Shown one piece after another: positions 26,232-40,027 of a stretch of 64,000 nt of DNA (within the stretch, counting starts at the first letter, position 1; each line of letters opens with the position of its first letter). Source of the DNA: Varroa destructor (lineage: Eukaryota; Arthropoda; Arachnida; Mesostigmata; Varroidae); the NCBI RefSeq assembly GCF_002443255.2, contig NW_019211454.1:11802248-11866247 (forward strand). The letters are read 5' to 3'. Both the position numbers and the translations under genes were made by a program. The notes below the pieces were generated by a model that saw only the letters and a list, made by a program, of their open reading frames with translations, was not told where the DNA came from and ran no database searches.

Positions 26232-26785
26232 CCATTACGCTAAAACGAACTAAATAAGTTTACCAGTGTACCAATAAACATAATTGTAAGTATCGTCCGA
26301 AGTTTGTACTTAATGTTCTCTAGATTTCTATTTAAAAGCGACTGTCAACTTTTTCTGACCGTACATATATGTATACATATATATGGAGATCCCTCGATAA
26401 AGCTATCTGCAGCATAACGTAGCGTTCAGAACTTTTCCCTGCCTACACGAACACTTCCAGGACTGCATGAACGACAACAACGGGGTTGTAAAAATACAGG
26501 GATACAAAACAACGCGACAGGATACAAAATGACAACAAAACAGCGAAAATAATGCGTGATCTTGTCGCCATATTTAGGGGCTACTTGTTTTCGAAACTCG
26601 GTAATTTACTACACTTTATTTTTAAGTACTGCAGTGCTATCGCTGCTGGTAAATTTGGCAAGCCACTCCCTATCTGAACAATAAGCGTGTGGACTCTTGG
26701 GTTGATCATGAAACTCGTGTACAAACATGTATATATACATATATATATGTGTGTGTTCGACTGTGTTATTTGAGCGGTGGAAGGG

Positions 26786-26839
26786 TTATGGTCAATTTCC
26801 TCATAGCAACTATAACTGCTATGAGGAAATTGACCATAA
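26786..26839. repeat. perfect hairpin, 23-bp arms
   Basis: The left arm (26786-26808) and right arm (26817-26839) are exact reverse complements across an 8-base loop (actataac). Confidence 0.93.
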
Positions 26840-27899
26840 TATGCTAAATATGCTAAATTTAATGTGAATAAATAGGACAACCGATGCTAAAAGGTAAGGA
26901 CACGCTTTTATCTATGACTTAAACAGGTGACTAATGGAACGGCTTTCTAAAAAATCAGATACAGAACTAAGACGATCCTTGATCGAATACATACATACAC
27001 AATCCAATTGGCGCTTGATTGGGCACCATATTGAAATATTTATGACACTGTTAAGAATACACTCGACGATAGTGGTAATCGCTTCGTATTCCTGCCCTTT
27101 TTCTAGTTTCAAATCAAGTGTGGGCATCTACTGCAGTATTTGAAAACGTGTAAATCTACGTCCGTTGATATACCAAAACTGAGTTTGTCTACAATCGGAA
27201 ATTGTCGTCCAATTGTCTATACGTGTTACAATGAATATGGGCGGGGCAAGGCTAGCCCTCATGATCGATGTTGAATACGGCATAACGTTCGATTGGACAG
27301 CTTACGCTAACTGATGAATCCAGCGTTTACGACTAGCGAGCTAATATGTAGTGTGTTGCAATAAGGTCCTATTAAATATAATAGGGTTTCACTCTGATGC
27401 AGAGTAGACCGACTGGTTTGTATATGAATTGTTCGTTGACATTTTAATGGATAGTTCTATATCAGGAGCGCGGTTCGCACGACTGGCCTTATTGTCTGAC
27501 TATTTGTCCGTTGGTCGTGTACTATATGTGCATAGGTGCCAATCAATGTCAACACATTTTTTTTCTATCGGATACATTTTAAACTTACACAACACAATCT
27601 AGCGCTTGTTATTTTTTTCCTGGATGTAATGAAATCACTTACTGGCGCAACATGCAGAGTCGATCGGTATACTAAGTATTTGTGGTTAATATAAAGATTG
27701 AATAAATCCTACCCTTTTATAACAGGGTAGAAAAGGAAATAAAGGACAGGAACACCAAAGCATTTGTGTTTCTTTTCTTATCGATTTGCATTCATCTTTG
27801 CTAGACTCACCGGTAAAATACGCGCAATATATATTTTGCACCCTCCCGTGGGATAGCACGCTGGGTAAGACAAACAGTGCTTATTCTCGTACAACGGCT

Positions 27900-28560
27900 A
27901 GCTTACGAACGGCCAGCTGCCATTAACCCCGTTTCATCTCATTGCAAACTGCACTCGAGAGAACTGCGTGCCTTATTTCTCGCTAGAGTAGAGAGCCAAT
28001 TGCCTAGCTGGAAGCAGTACTAGTGGTAATAGTCAGACTTATATTATTGTGAAAGGCCGAACGGAGCAACGGTCTAAGTTCGCCTACTTCAGTACGAAGC
28101 TGCGTCGACATCTCTCTGCCCTGGCCAAACGGAAGTAGCACGACTCTGACGACTTCCGGAGGAAGTCAAGAGCGATCACGAACTGATCCCAAACAACTCC
28201 GCTCCGCGTGCTTTTGCCTTTACATCACTTTCGTTGCTTCTTGCTACCCCTGGCTTTCTCATAGGGGCCCCGGAGTGGCATCAAGCGATCTACAAGCGAG
28301 CCAGAATCTCGCGCATTGCCCACCTCCGACAAGCAGTCGTTGCATTTCGGCCTTAGATGCCTGCCGGCTTGTTCTTTCGAATGTTGGCGAGAATCCGCTC
28401 AACCGGTTCTAACGGCTCAGAAACCTTTAGGACCCCACAAATGCTGTGGGTTGTCTAGTCTCGTTCTATTAGGACCACATTGAAGGTCGCAATAAGCCGA
28501 GAAACGGAAATGCGTGACAAGGCACGGGGCTGAAAATCGTCCTATGCTTAATGAGCAGAC
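27900..28560. other. GC-rich block, possibly decayed coding or transposon DNA
   Basis: Composition rises to near 50% GC in an AT-rich setting. Translation on both strands gives 40-70 codon open stretches broken by stops, for example minus-strand MSTQLRTEVGELRPLL. I could not match any transposon domain, and there is no rRNA-like sequence. A relic of a mobile element or gene is the simplest reading, but it is unproven. Confidence 0.3.
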
Positions 28561-30848
28561 AACCGGTCAACCATAGTTTGCAAGTGTTAGAAGCCATTGG
28601 CATCAGTGGCTTTATGGGCCGAAGGGACAATACCTCTAACAAGCAAGAGAAAACGCAAAGCTATGTAGATATATAATATCCGCTCTAGCCCATTTGCTAC
28701 AGCATCTAATAGCCGAACATCACAGCTTCCTTTTCCGGATTCAGATAAAGGCACCGTGGGCCATACGAGCCATCTTTGTGAATCGTTGAATCTTATGGCC
28801 GGTAACCTCTTTTGCTCTTGTCCTGCTATACCGCTTTGAGCTGGCCAACGGGCTGTGCATTCCTCGTGTCGCCGACGTTGGGTTTGGCCATTTGTCGTTT
28901 ACATTACATCGGGGCAATGTTACCCAGAAAAAAAAACGCTGATTCAGATGAAAATTGCTTTTACAATATTCTTTCAATCGTTTTTTAAATAATTAGATAT
29001 AAGGCGTCGATACAGTATTTTCTCTATACAGATTTCTCTGCAAGGTAACGACGAGGCTAACAATGGTTAGTGGGGAAAAATGTTTCAGTTGACCGAGCCA
29101 CATGCGACGCGCGAATGTCTGTATAAAAAAAAAATAAAAACTTTTTTAATTTTTCGTAGATGATGTCGTTGAATACAACAAACCAAAGCTATGGAACATA
29201 TGATTTAAATGATATTGAAGTAAGTCTTTTTTAGATAGCTCTCTTGTTCAATACCGTTAGTCTATATTCTGTCATCAACCTACATATATAATAAAGGCTT
29301 ACAGTAGAAAAAGACTGAATTATACAATAATGAAAATGTTCAGCTTATGCTTGTGAAAGAACAAAACAAGCCGACAGTAAGGTTTTTCCCCAACAAAGCC
29401 TATTTTTTTCTCATTTTTAGACCTATATTTTTTTGCACGTTGTGTCTCCACGGATACAATACATTTTTATTGACGTGTGTAAAACACCGCATATAAAAGA
29501 TACAATTCCAAACAACAGTGTTATCGCGCACATACGAAGCATTTAACTCTAAGACAATCTTTGACATAATTAAATAACTAGCTAAGCTAGTGTTTGAGAA
29601 TTTCCCATACGCAGAAAGAGAATTGAGTCAAACTAATACCAGTCAAAATGCAGCACAGACCATCTCTAAAACACGATAATCAATTTTTACATCAATAATA
29701 TTGTCTCTTTTTTGTTTTTTAGTTGGTCTGCTTCATTATAACTTGATACTATTTATGTCTTACTTGTAAGAACGCCGAGTGTGTATTGCGAATTTCTTTT
29801 CCACTAGTTACCGGTTCGTTAAACATACCCACGAAGCATCGTCTCCGAGCTTCCACTGATTAGCTATCTAATATCGATGTAGCATAGACTCTGATGATGC
29901 TAGATACATGTTTTACATATTTTAATAATGACTTCGCTCAAATAGAAATACAAGAGAAACGTTTCTGTGCTTTCGAAATACTGCCCCGTCACATTGGCGC
30001 TGGAACACTTTAGGTCGCTTGTCTCCTGAGTAACTTTAAACTCTTATGCAAGCTTGAAGTGATCCCCGCGTCATAGTCAGCAGTGAAATGTGCTTTTTCG
30101 AACATATATATATATATTTACTTCGTTAAATAAAAATGTCTTATAATATAAGCCATCCGTGTGCTAGTTCTTCACAGTTTTTTAATACTCAAATCGATTC
30201 AGCCTCTTCTTCTCGAAATACTCAGGATGACGACAAAGTATTACTATACTATTATTAATAAATTGTTCAAGTTTTAGTGCATGCATTGTTTGATATAAAA
30301 CCAGGCGCCATTCCTCAAAAGCCTTTAACCATTAATTAATTAATAACTTAGAACTTTTCTGGATACTAGGTGAGGTATGTCTATTCATCGTGTGCTGGTA
30401 AGTATAGTACCTAAAACTTAACTATTTTAGAACATGTAAAAAGCTTACTACAGGCAAGCGATATCCACAGTCCGTATCGATATTCAGCTTGTCTTCTGGC
30501 CTAAAAAACTCATCAAAAAACAATAGATACGCGGTAAAATACAAGTGAAAATAGTCATCACTTTATCACCAGCAGGGAACGGCCTGTGGACAGGTGTTCG
30601 AGCCTGAGCCAACTGATTAACGATTGATTATGTATTCTATTGAGTAATTTGAAATGTTGTATAAAGAATGGGCGCTGGTCGCCAACGGTTCTTAAAATTA
30701 TTACACCAATCTACTTTAATACAATTAGCCAAATATTTCACATGCCGTATACTTTTTTTTTTATTAAATGTATGTATTTTATGTCAGACGCATAATTATA
30801 CTTATTCAGACATATTTGGCAAATCATTGCTTGATAACAGTGACACCC

Positions 30849-30870
30849 GGGAGGGGAGGGGGGAGGGGGG
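30849..30870 (+). repeat. G-quadruplex motif
   Basis: Four G runs (3, 4, 6, 6) separated by single A bases on the plus strand, the tightest form of a G4 motif. Confidence 0.85.
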
Positions 30871-31049
30871 TAGAGAGGGTAAAGCCGTAAATATTTCAGA
30901 ATAACTAAGACCTTTGTTCACGAGGTTTTTACCTTACTTTATCCAATAGAATACCAAATGAAAGCAAATTTATTCTTTTATCGTACTAACAATGTCAGGT
31001 TTACAATTAAATTTCCATCCTGAACCTAAAGTATAGATACGCCTGTACC

Positions 31050-31077
31050 AAATTTACAGGACGGAAATTTACAGGAC
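31050..31077 (+). repeat. short direct repeat, 2 copies
   Basis: The 13-mer aaatttacaggac occurs twice with a 15-base period. Confidence 0.85.
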
Positions 31078-34000
31078 AGGTCTGACTGCTTGGTTTTGCT
31101 TTTCAGGTCGGTCTTTACTTTTCAGAAGATCTACTTTATTTTTTTGGTTCTATCTTCTTACTATTCGATAAGTGTCTGTATGAAATTTTTAGGCATATTA
31201 AAGGTGGTTTGATAGATTGACGTCTTCTACAGCCCTAAAAACTGTCTGCTACATGAGCTGACTAGCGTTTCATCACACGGCGTACTTACTAAATTTTGCT
31301 CTTTTAAATCAATACTTATTTAGCTCAATGGAAAATCTATTGGAAGATGAAAAACCAATAAATGTATAATTCTTCCCTGAGGCAAAACGAATCCGCATGG
31401 CCTTGTCAAATTTTATTTAAGGCATTCCAAAAAAACGTTGTCCAGTTACTTGGTTCAGAATCTTTAGATAGAGACGTGATTAGTGCGAACAGATAATTGG
31501 AACCTTAAACAGTGGCTGAAGTGCATGTACTTTGAATTTGGACGTTTCGAAGGTCACTTAAATGAAACAAGATTAAAAAAATTTATCTTGATTCGAATTA
31601 CTGATCGAATTTACTAAACGAGTTAGAGCTAATGAGACGGTCAGTTGCAGAAGTGCCGCTATCACTGAACGACAAAAGTACCCTATAACGGGAAATGACA
31701 GCTACGTCTACCCACTACATTTCAAACTCGATTTGATTTATGTATGACAAGTTCTTGTGAATCTTCTGCTGGATCAATCTGTATGAAAACACACAGAGCT
31801 GACTCTAAACGCCAATCAGAAGGTGCGGCACGGCTGATATTTTTTTGACCGTTTGAAGAAGACGTTCGGAAACACCACCATATCTACAAAATCCCATAAG
31901 ATCTTGCAAATGGGTCTGCTAACGTTCTCTACCCAACGCAGTGCAAGCACGGCGCCGAAAGAGTAAAGGTTTCTATAGCATTGAGCCTTCTCTTTATTTC
32001 ATAGGTTCAAACGTTCTTTGTTCTCAGGTATGTAAGTGTATAAATTTTATGTGGCTAACATAGCACTTTATTTTGAAATAATAGCAAAAATAATAAATAA
32101 TATCCTTTCAATGGTCAGCCTGACAATAGTCTCGAAAAGTGGTGCCTTATAAAAAAAAGTTTCAATTGATAAATCACGAGGCTGAGAAAGTTGACTTTCT
32201 TTCTAATTAGAATTTTGAATATATCTAGGATTTTTTTAAATTATTTTTGTTCAGGTTAGGTCCTAATTCATGACAACAAGCCTTGTTGTCTGAGCGAATG
32301 TTTCTTTCAGTGTTATCTTGACTTAGCGTATTCTTCTGTTCCGTAACCTTAGCAAAGAAGGTTATCGTAGAAAGACGATACCGCCAAACTATCAATGATA
32401 GGATCTGTATGCTGCTTATATACGTTCTGTCTCTGCTAATTAAAGCAGCTTTTGTTAAGGCGTACCGTTATGTATGTCCGCACCTTTCCCGTCAATCATG
32501 TTGAATTGAAAGAGAAAGCATGAGAACAAGCTCATACCAACAAGACATTTGACATTAGCGAGCTAGTTCCATCCGATTATGTCTGTCTGTACCCATAGTC
32601 TACGTAAATATCCGCAAAAACTCACACATATTGTGTAGAAACCCATCCAGAGCCGGTTACCCCAATACCTGTAATGCATTACTCACGTTCACAGCAGGGT
32701 GATTCTGCGGCATACAATAGCAGGCGACAGTCGAGTCCTTCGATCACGACTGATGAATGCTCTAGCAGTAACTAAATTGAACAGTGACAAGGTTATGTTA
32801 TTCCTATTCTTCTACATGTATATAGTAGAAGACGGCCAGGCATGTAGCTAGCACAAATCGTTGTAGGAAACAGTGACATTGTAGCAACTATGTCAGAGTC
32901 TGCGTATATAGCAAGCCGGACACGCACTCACGTATTTACAGATAGCAGTTGGTGATGACAACTCTGAAATTAATTGCTCTATCTGGCTTAGAGAATAGAC
33001 AAGTTAAGAAAATTAATATACAATACATAATGATCATTCTTTTGACAGATAGTAAATGGTGTTAGCTCTCGTTATTGCCGAAACGTTCGTTTCGGGTTCT
33101 CTGTTATAGGATCTATCGTGACATACAAAAGCTTCTTGATTTTAATTGAGATACCACCGAACGTCTGTGTTGCCAATGGGCGCAGCGCAACTCTGGAACA
33201 GCGTTTGGCCACGACTTTCTTTTTACGGAAATTGCGCAAATATAGTTAAAACAAATAAAAGACTGAGCCAGATTTATGCTTGCTTGTAACGTTCCTATGC
33301 AGATTGCTTATTTGTAGTGTTTTTTTTTTTAAACGGTCCTGGAGGAAGAGAATCTTTTAATTCCGAGACTAAAATCCTTCAGTCTAGCCAGGAGGTGATC
33401 TTTTACGCCGATGATCGTTTTAAGGGTTGCCTTGGTAGTTTTCGTCAGTGCCCGTAGACACGACATGCGTTCACGGTAGGACTAGATCCAAAATTTTGAC
33501 ATAATCAGATCACTATTTTTTTCACAGATACTATTTTAGAAACGTAAACGTCGGATTCTACTTTAACGTGCTATTATAGATTCGATATCCTTCCAATCAG
33601 AAGCTATAATTGAGCAATGATATCACGCTACTTGAAGACAAAAGACAAACAAAAACATTTCATGAGTCTGAACACGTAACGAGTACCAAATACACAAAAT
33701 TTAAATGGAGAAGCAGTGTTTCTTCGATGTGTCTGAAAAGATCTTGGCTCGGTCGTCAAGTGTACGATTGTGTTTCTGTGTTGTCTATTGCGATACTTTC
33801 GTCTCAACGTGTTCTGGGAACAATGATAAATACCGTATCCTAGTGTGAAGAACATGGCTGTAGTGGTGTCCAGGATTTTTTGTTTCAATGGTTTCCATGT
33901 TTCTGGGCTTCGACAACAATTGATTAGATTAGGTAATTTTGCATACGTTACTTGTATTGTACTTTGTTCGAGAGCTGTAGTCGACTCGAAATTTAACGCA

Positions 34001-34241
34001 GAAATTAGCTCCCACATTCTGATGTTATAACGGTATCATTGCGACAACATGGCCGCGGGACCGGTACAGATGCGTACCTGATACATATACAAGAGTAAAA
34101 TGACAGGACGACACCGCGAATCGCGAAAAGGCAGTCGGCCTCAAATTGACGTTGATTTGTTAACAGTGGCCTACAGGTGCGCAGGCTACTGCCAGTATTA
34201 CGAGTATATTTAAACAGTGTCAGACGAGTCTTAATGGGTTT

Positions 34242-34273
34242 TCAAAGTGTCAAAGTGTTTTAAGTCAAAGTGT
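34242..34273 (+). repeat. short direct repeat, 3 copies
   Basis: Three copies of tcaaagtgt (34242, 34250, 34265), the first two sharing a base. Confidence 0.8.
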
Positions 34274-37200
34274 CCTAGCCACAATGACCGTAAATGATAG
34301 GTAACATACAATTAAATTGCGGTTAGCCGCGTCGGACAAATGACAACGAGTGCTCTTTTGATTTAATCAGTAATACAGCAGTCTGTGTCTCTCGTCGTTT
34401 GGTTATGCTCGTTCTACTGCCCCGTTAAAGTCGCCTGTTGCGCACGGACACTCAGACTGTTTCGGAAATTATTCTAACTAGAACGTGGTAGAAAAACTAG
34501 TATCTTTCCACAGGGTTATGCGAGAACACTCACGCGTGGTCAAGTTAAAATTTCGTGACCTTCGGAAACAGCGACACATAATTTGCTCTGTACATTTGCA
34601 ATATAATTATCCTCAAAATGTTATCATTATATCGATCTGATCGAATCGACGAAAGATGGCAAAGAGGCCACTGTCAAAATAATTGACCTTCTGCCTCAAT
34701 CGAAATCCACGAACACAATGCAACACCCGTATACTCAATTGTACCGTTCACCGATTAAAAAAGGTCAAAAGTCTTTTTGGAGACCTCTATCGAAGATTCA
34801 TAGTTTCGATCTATTAAAAATCTTCCCCCTTCTACATGAGGCTGTGACGCGGCAGTCACTTCCAAATGCTGCGTTTACGCCATGCGATGATATATCTTTA
34901 TGCTCAGCATTCAACGTACATTTTAATGGGTAACTAGGTGTACAATTTTTTTTTTTTTCATTTATTCTCACTTTGCGAAATTGTTCTTATCAAAAGAGAT
35001 TGGTCAGAGGTTTTTCCCTGTGTTTGGAAAATATCTCGTATGACTGGATGGAGGCGCATTATGCTCGTTGGATAATTTTGAACTAAATGATTTTTCTGGA
35101 AATCAAATTCTCACTCTAGGCCTTAAGCTACTCAGCTTTAATATATTGCTCTGGCTTGTGTGCTTCTATATTTTTACTCAGGGATGAGAAAAGCATGTAA
35201 AGGAAAGCAGCATGTTACAGCTGGAGCCCGCAAAGGGGGCATTGACGAGTATCATATTAAGCGGTATCCTAATTAGTCGAAAAAAACACCGCGCTATAAT
35301 GTTAAAGATTTATGAATCTTTTTTTCTTTTAATAATTAGTACACACAAAAAGTATTCTGAATCGGTGTGTGCCACCCGTGACTAAGATCTACATTTGCAT
35401 ATTTATAATACAATGTAACTCGTTTGCCTGATCGCTTCGCGCTTCTGTTACAGCCTTGGCAAAATGAACACAAACCATTACATGTATTACTAATATACGA
35501 CAATGAACACGTTTGTTATTGTCTGTTTTCTCTAGGTGTTTTTCTGAAGAAATATACAAAAAATTCGCTGTATCATTTTAGCCCCAATTTGTGCTTACCC
35601 TTCCTTGTTTGGCATCAGCTATACTTGTAAAAATTTTGTCGTTTTAATCTGCCAAGCCGAAAAATAGCGCGCACTCGATGTGACCCGGACTAGTCCAGAT
35701 GTTGAAAGAGGCATTTCAGCTTGATTATTCGGTGTAGCTTTTCATTCAATAATCGCCATTGCCGTCGATATAAGTGGACGCAATCAGTGCGTATTGATAG
35801 AAACGGCATTCTTTCTTAGCTTAGTTTCAGGGGTTTCACTGCTGGTGAAGTCGATTTTCGACGAAGGAATCGATAACATTAACATCTGAAGTTGGGAAGA
35901 GCACTCACGAACTGAAATATTTAAATACGATAGGGAAAAAGGGAATAACAAGGTTCTGGTGAGGCACATCCCTGCCCGTTCGAGACGATGAAATGGGTCT
36001 ATAAGCCTTTCTTAACCAACCGAGGCGCTAACCCTCCCTGGGGCTTTCGTCAATCGTTTGGGATTGCGCCAGTAAAATATTTTTGTGTTAGTTACATATT
36101 TTCCGTATTGCAACGACCGACCAGGGAATCACATGAACTCTTAAATCATCTGACAGTGATTACTTGAGTGGCCATTTTACCACACATTTTAACGTATTAC
36201 AAGCGAAGACGATAATAAGTAAAAAAAAAAAAACAAATACTCGATAGAAACCAAATATTCTGTACGATGACAACATCATGTTGAGTTTGGTAAAGACGTT
36301 TGTTTATATGTATATGCACCGCAACAGCACATGTTGAATGTAAGTATTCTCAATACCGTTGTACCCTAGCCGGCAGCCATTTTGAACTAGAGACATGTTA
36401 TCTGTCAAGTTACCCGCGCGACATTCAACGAAATAATTAAAAACTTTTTAGCAGGCCATACACGCACGAAGCTGCACCTCGCCCAGACATAAGCGTTATG
36501 TTACAAATGGATGGTAGGTTTCTTCAGAAAGCAGAATCAACAGTAATAATAATCTAGCCATAACCTGGGCTCCGAAGAATGCTTCCGGTGTAGATACTCG
36601 CAACAGTTACTATTATTGCCCTTATTTTCATGGTCGTTGTAAGTAAGAGAATCATCTCATTGATGAATATCTACGCACCAGCAATAGCTGTAAGAACTTC
36701 TCAGAGTAAACTTTCATCCCAGTAAGGTGCGTCTGGTGAGAAACTGAGATAATAGTAGAAAGTTACTTAGTAAATTGACGTCTGTTGAACATTGTGATGC
36801 CCATATCACACATGTTTCGACTAAACACTTGACGTTATGCTACTTCCCCGACCAGCTTATAATCAGGGTACCCGCATAAGCAGAGGTACCTCGTTGTTCT
36901 TCATCTTTTATAATTATTAGTTTACGAAAAGCTGTTAGCACATAAATCACAGTAAGACCTAGCATTCCTGTTTATAACAAATCGTTATGTAAAAATCCTT
37001 CATGGAAAGCAACAACGATGGCTGAATACAAATGTGTATATATAATATGTCACAAATCACATTGATGACGGACTTACGCCACCCAGCGCCGAAGCAATAC
37101 GCGTCTCTTGCTATCCTAAAATACGTTAAATGTGACTCAGCTTTTACATGCGCACGTCGGAGCATACGCGTACCCTCTAAATGCTCACACGGTCCATAGA

Positions 37201-37542
37201 TAGCAATCATCGAACTGGGCTGAAGCAATGTCCAACGTTAATTTCTGACGATTGTACGTAATCGTCAGGATCCTGTCGATTTATAAATTTAATATAAGCA
37301 GCGAGAGTAGACTGCGGACACGTACTGTCATCTAGGTTAAAATTCAATTAATTTGTCTTCTAATCGGGCCTGAAGTAAGCTAGACTATCCTCAAAGGTTA
37401 TCCAGCGAACGAATTGGATATACCTATGGGTCATTGAACGCTGTAAATAATGATACGCTGGGTGCATTAGATTGATGTATAGTTTTGATGATTGACGGAC
37501 TGACGCACGAGTGCCGTAAAAGTAGTATCTTTGACGACGATG

Positions 37543-37824
37543 CTATTGAAATCCTTTTGCACGTGTATCATCGTGCAGACGATTATGTGGGGCCGTCGTC
37601 GACGAACGCGGCCATAGTAGTGACTTTTTCCACTCGAAATGGACGTTAAAGCGGCGCAACGACGACAAGGTCTGACTCGTTGTGTTCGGCAGTGTTGCCA
37701 TAAGTAAGCTGAGGCCAGTGATTAGCGGCGGCACCGAGCGTAAAACTCGACCCATTAAGTGATTCGTAGTCTGTCCGCTATTCGCATCGCTGAACAAAAA
37801 CAAGGTCGCGCCGGTCGATGCCAA
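37543..37824. other. GC- and CpG-rich patch with open frames
   Basis: A 93-codon frame is open on the minus strand from a TTG codon, which is not a normal start. On the plus strand an ATG in good context (cgaaATGG, about 37639) opens MDVKAAQRRQGLTRC and reaches a GTAAGC donor after CCATAA. This could be a first exon with promoter, or composition alone. No family is recognised. Confidence 0.2.
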
Positions 37825-38968
37825 TTAATAGGGAGGAAATAAGGATCAGTATTCGACTGTTATAGGGACTAAACAACCCCAGCGCAAAATGGGGTGACCA
37901 AGTACAACACAATGTACCTATGTATATATATATGTGGATATTTGTACGAAAGAAAATAACTTATCGTTATACATTGTTTTTGGTCTTTATGACCTGGACC
38001 AGATTTACCTTGATCGCAGCAAGCAAAGCTAAATTTAGAAGAGTTCTTTTACCCTATACCCTATTCATAATAATAGTAATAGATTACTCTAAAATAAAAG
38101 TCTACTCTAACAACAACGATTAGCCAAAAAGCCGCGAACGTAGCCACCCAGCTTCATTGAATGCGTACGACCTGGACTCTCTAGCAAATGAAGGGTCACT
38201 CTGCCCATACAATACGCTGTGCCCCTTACTTTCAACCTATATAAAGGAAATTCAGAAGGTATGTAAGTCTCTTTGCATGTCTCCTGATTATTTTAGCTTG
38301 TTCTTTGCGTTTTAGTTATTTCATTAAATGTTACTCATTCCTTGACCACTGGCGTTCTCAGTTGTTAAGTTACATTTACATCCCAGTGGAATGAAGCCGA
38401 TAGCGGTAGTGGCTCTCTGTCAGTATTCGATCGTACGACGCTCGTATTAAACATTGGCCATTTTATAGGGAGTGCCACTCAGAAGAGCTGTCCACAGTGA
38501 CTGTCTACGCAGACGTTGTCGTTTATTATCATAGTCGTCTAAACACTTGATCTTCAGTGGCCTGGCAACGGGCCCGATGGGATTTTTTCACCGATGTCAC
38601 CGGTGACGAATAAGCGAACGAGCAAAAGAAAGAGCCGGCCCGCGCTTTCGGCAGGCTGCTGGTATGCGTGGTTGAACCCATTACAGAGTTGGCGTACGTT
38701 TCGCCGTAAGTAACGCCGATCCTCTCGAGTCAAAACCGGAAATAGAAATGGTACGGAGCGAGTTTTCTGGACGTTTGACTGCCACTCACGCCTACTTCTA
38801 GACGGCTAAACATCTATGTAGTGCTTAACATTATCTTTTATATGCGTCTGCATGATGCCGTTAACCCTAATTTTTCTACAATGATAATTTCATTTCCATC
38901 TGAATGGTGGTCAATAAAGATGCGTCGTCAAGCAGAAATAGTTGTAGTGATTTTTTAGAACATTATGA

Positions 38969-38996
38969 AGAAAAAAAAAAAACAAAAAAAAAAAAA
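38969..38996 (+). repeat. poly(A) tract with one C
   Basis: An A run of 28 bases with a single interruption. Confidence 0.88.
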
Positions 38997-39839
38997 GAGA
39001 ACTTGCTTGATTCTCAGAGGTAGGCCAACGTACGATGCGTAACTGTGGGATGAAACTCGCGCGTGTTCAACGTCGCAAGCTATAACACATTACTATATGC
39101 CACAAAGTTAAGAAAAATCAATACTTCATTTGTTTGGAACGATGCTCGAAAAATAACAAAATTGTGTTCAATGGTTTTTTTTAGAACGATCAGATAACGA
39201 TATAGAAAAATATTTTGGCAAGCTAGTCGAAATCCCTTCGGATTGAGTGTCGGCAATGTAAAAATTTAGAATTGATAGGATGAGATAGGGGACCAGGAGC
39301 AGAACGAGTAAAGTCGTTTACAATCAGTCCAAATAATTTGCATTTTTTCCTCAGTCGTAGTGTCTTCTTGGGCAATTAAAACAATATAAAAAAAAAAATA
39401 TGTCAAATTGGCATAAATTTGGTCTTACGTTTTCGGAGCGCGGCAGGGCCTTAGTTTAAAAGTTCTTCGCGTTTTAGGCCGCCATTAGACACTACTTTAG
39501 ACGGTTACCTGCGAGTAGGTGTCCATGTCCGAAAAAGCTAAACTGTGTCATGCTACGATTTGAGCATAGCATGCTAAATGTTCAGAAAGGTGGTTTACGA
39601 ATATCTGATCTCAAAATATAACAAGGTCCAAAGCTTGTCCATCTGGCTATAGGCTATGGATCTACTGACGACTAACTTAAAACATTTTCTAATACAGGTC
39701 AATTAGAATATCACAAGAACAACTTTAGATCTATGAATGAATTGTCAGCACCGTAAAGAACATCGTTAAGAAGGTTACGACAAAGTATCTACTGTAATGG
39801 AAATCATCCAAGAATAGGATGTCTTCCCTCATTTGCCAG

Positions 39840-40027
39840 CAGACGTCGAGAGTGAAGTTTATTGCGTAACGGAACTGTCAGACTCAACCATGTCATGGAC
39901 TTGTAGTGGGACGAGATTGTTATTGTTGTCTCTGAAATTGAAGATTTTCTATTCCGAAGCAGATGAATACAAGCGCATTCGTTCACAATCTAAAATTACG
40001 TGGTCCATGGCGGGTCTGAAACAGTAA
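39840..40027 (+). CDS. possible terminal exon, unrecognised
   Basis: A good acceptor (cttccctcatttgccag) is followed by a 61-codon frame to TAA, beginning DVESEVYCVTELSDST. Early codons are purine-first and coding-like. No partner exon or family is recognised. Confidence 0.2.

Noticed and set aside
33628..34017. 129-codon minus-strand frame with overlapping plus-strand frames
   Set aside because: No domain, no ATG context or splice evidence, and both strands are open across the same interval; probably chance.
36959..37218. Minus-strand frame bounded by cttcag and a GTAAGT donor
   Set aside because: The splice sites fit, but the codon pattern is weak and no family or partner exon was found.
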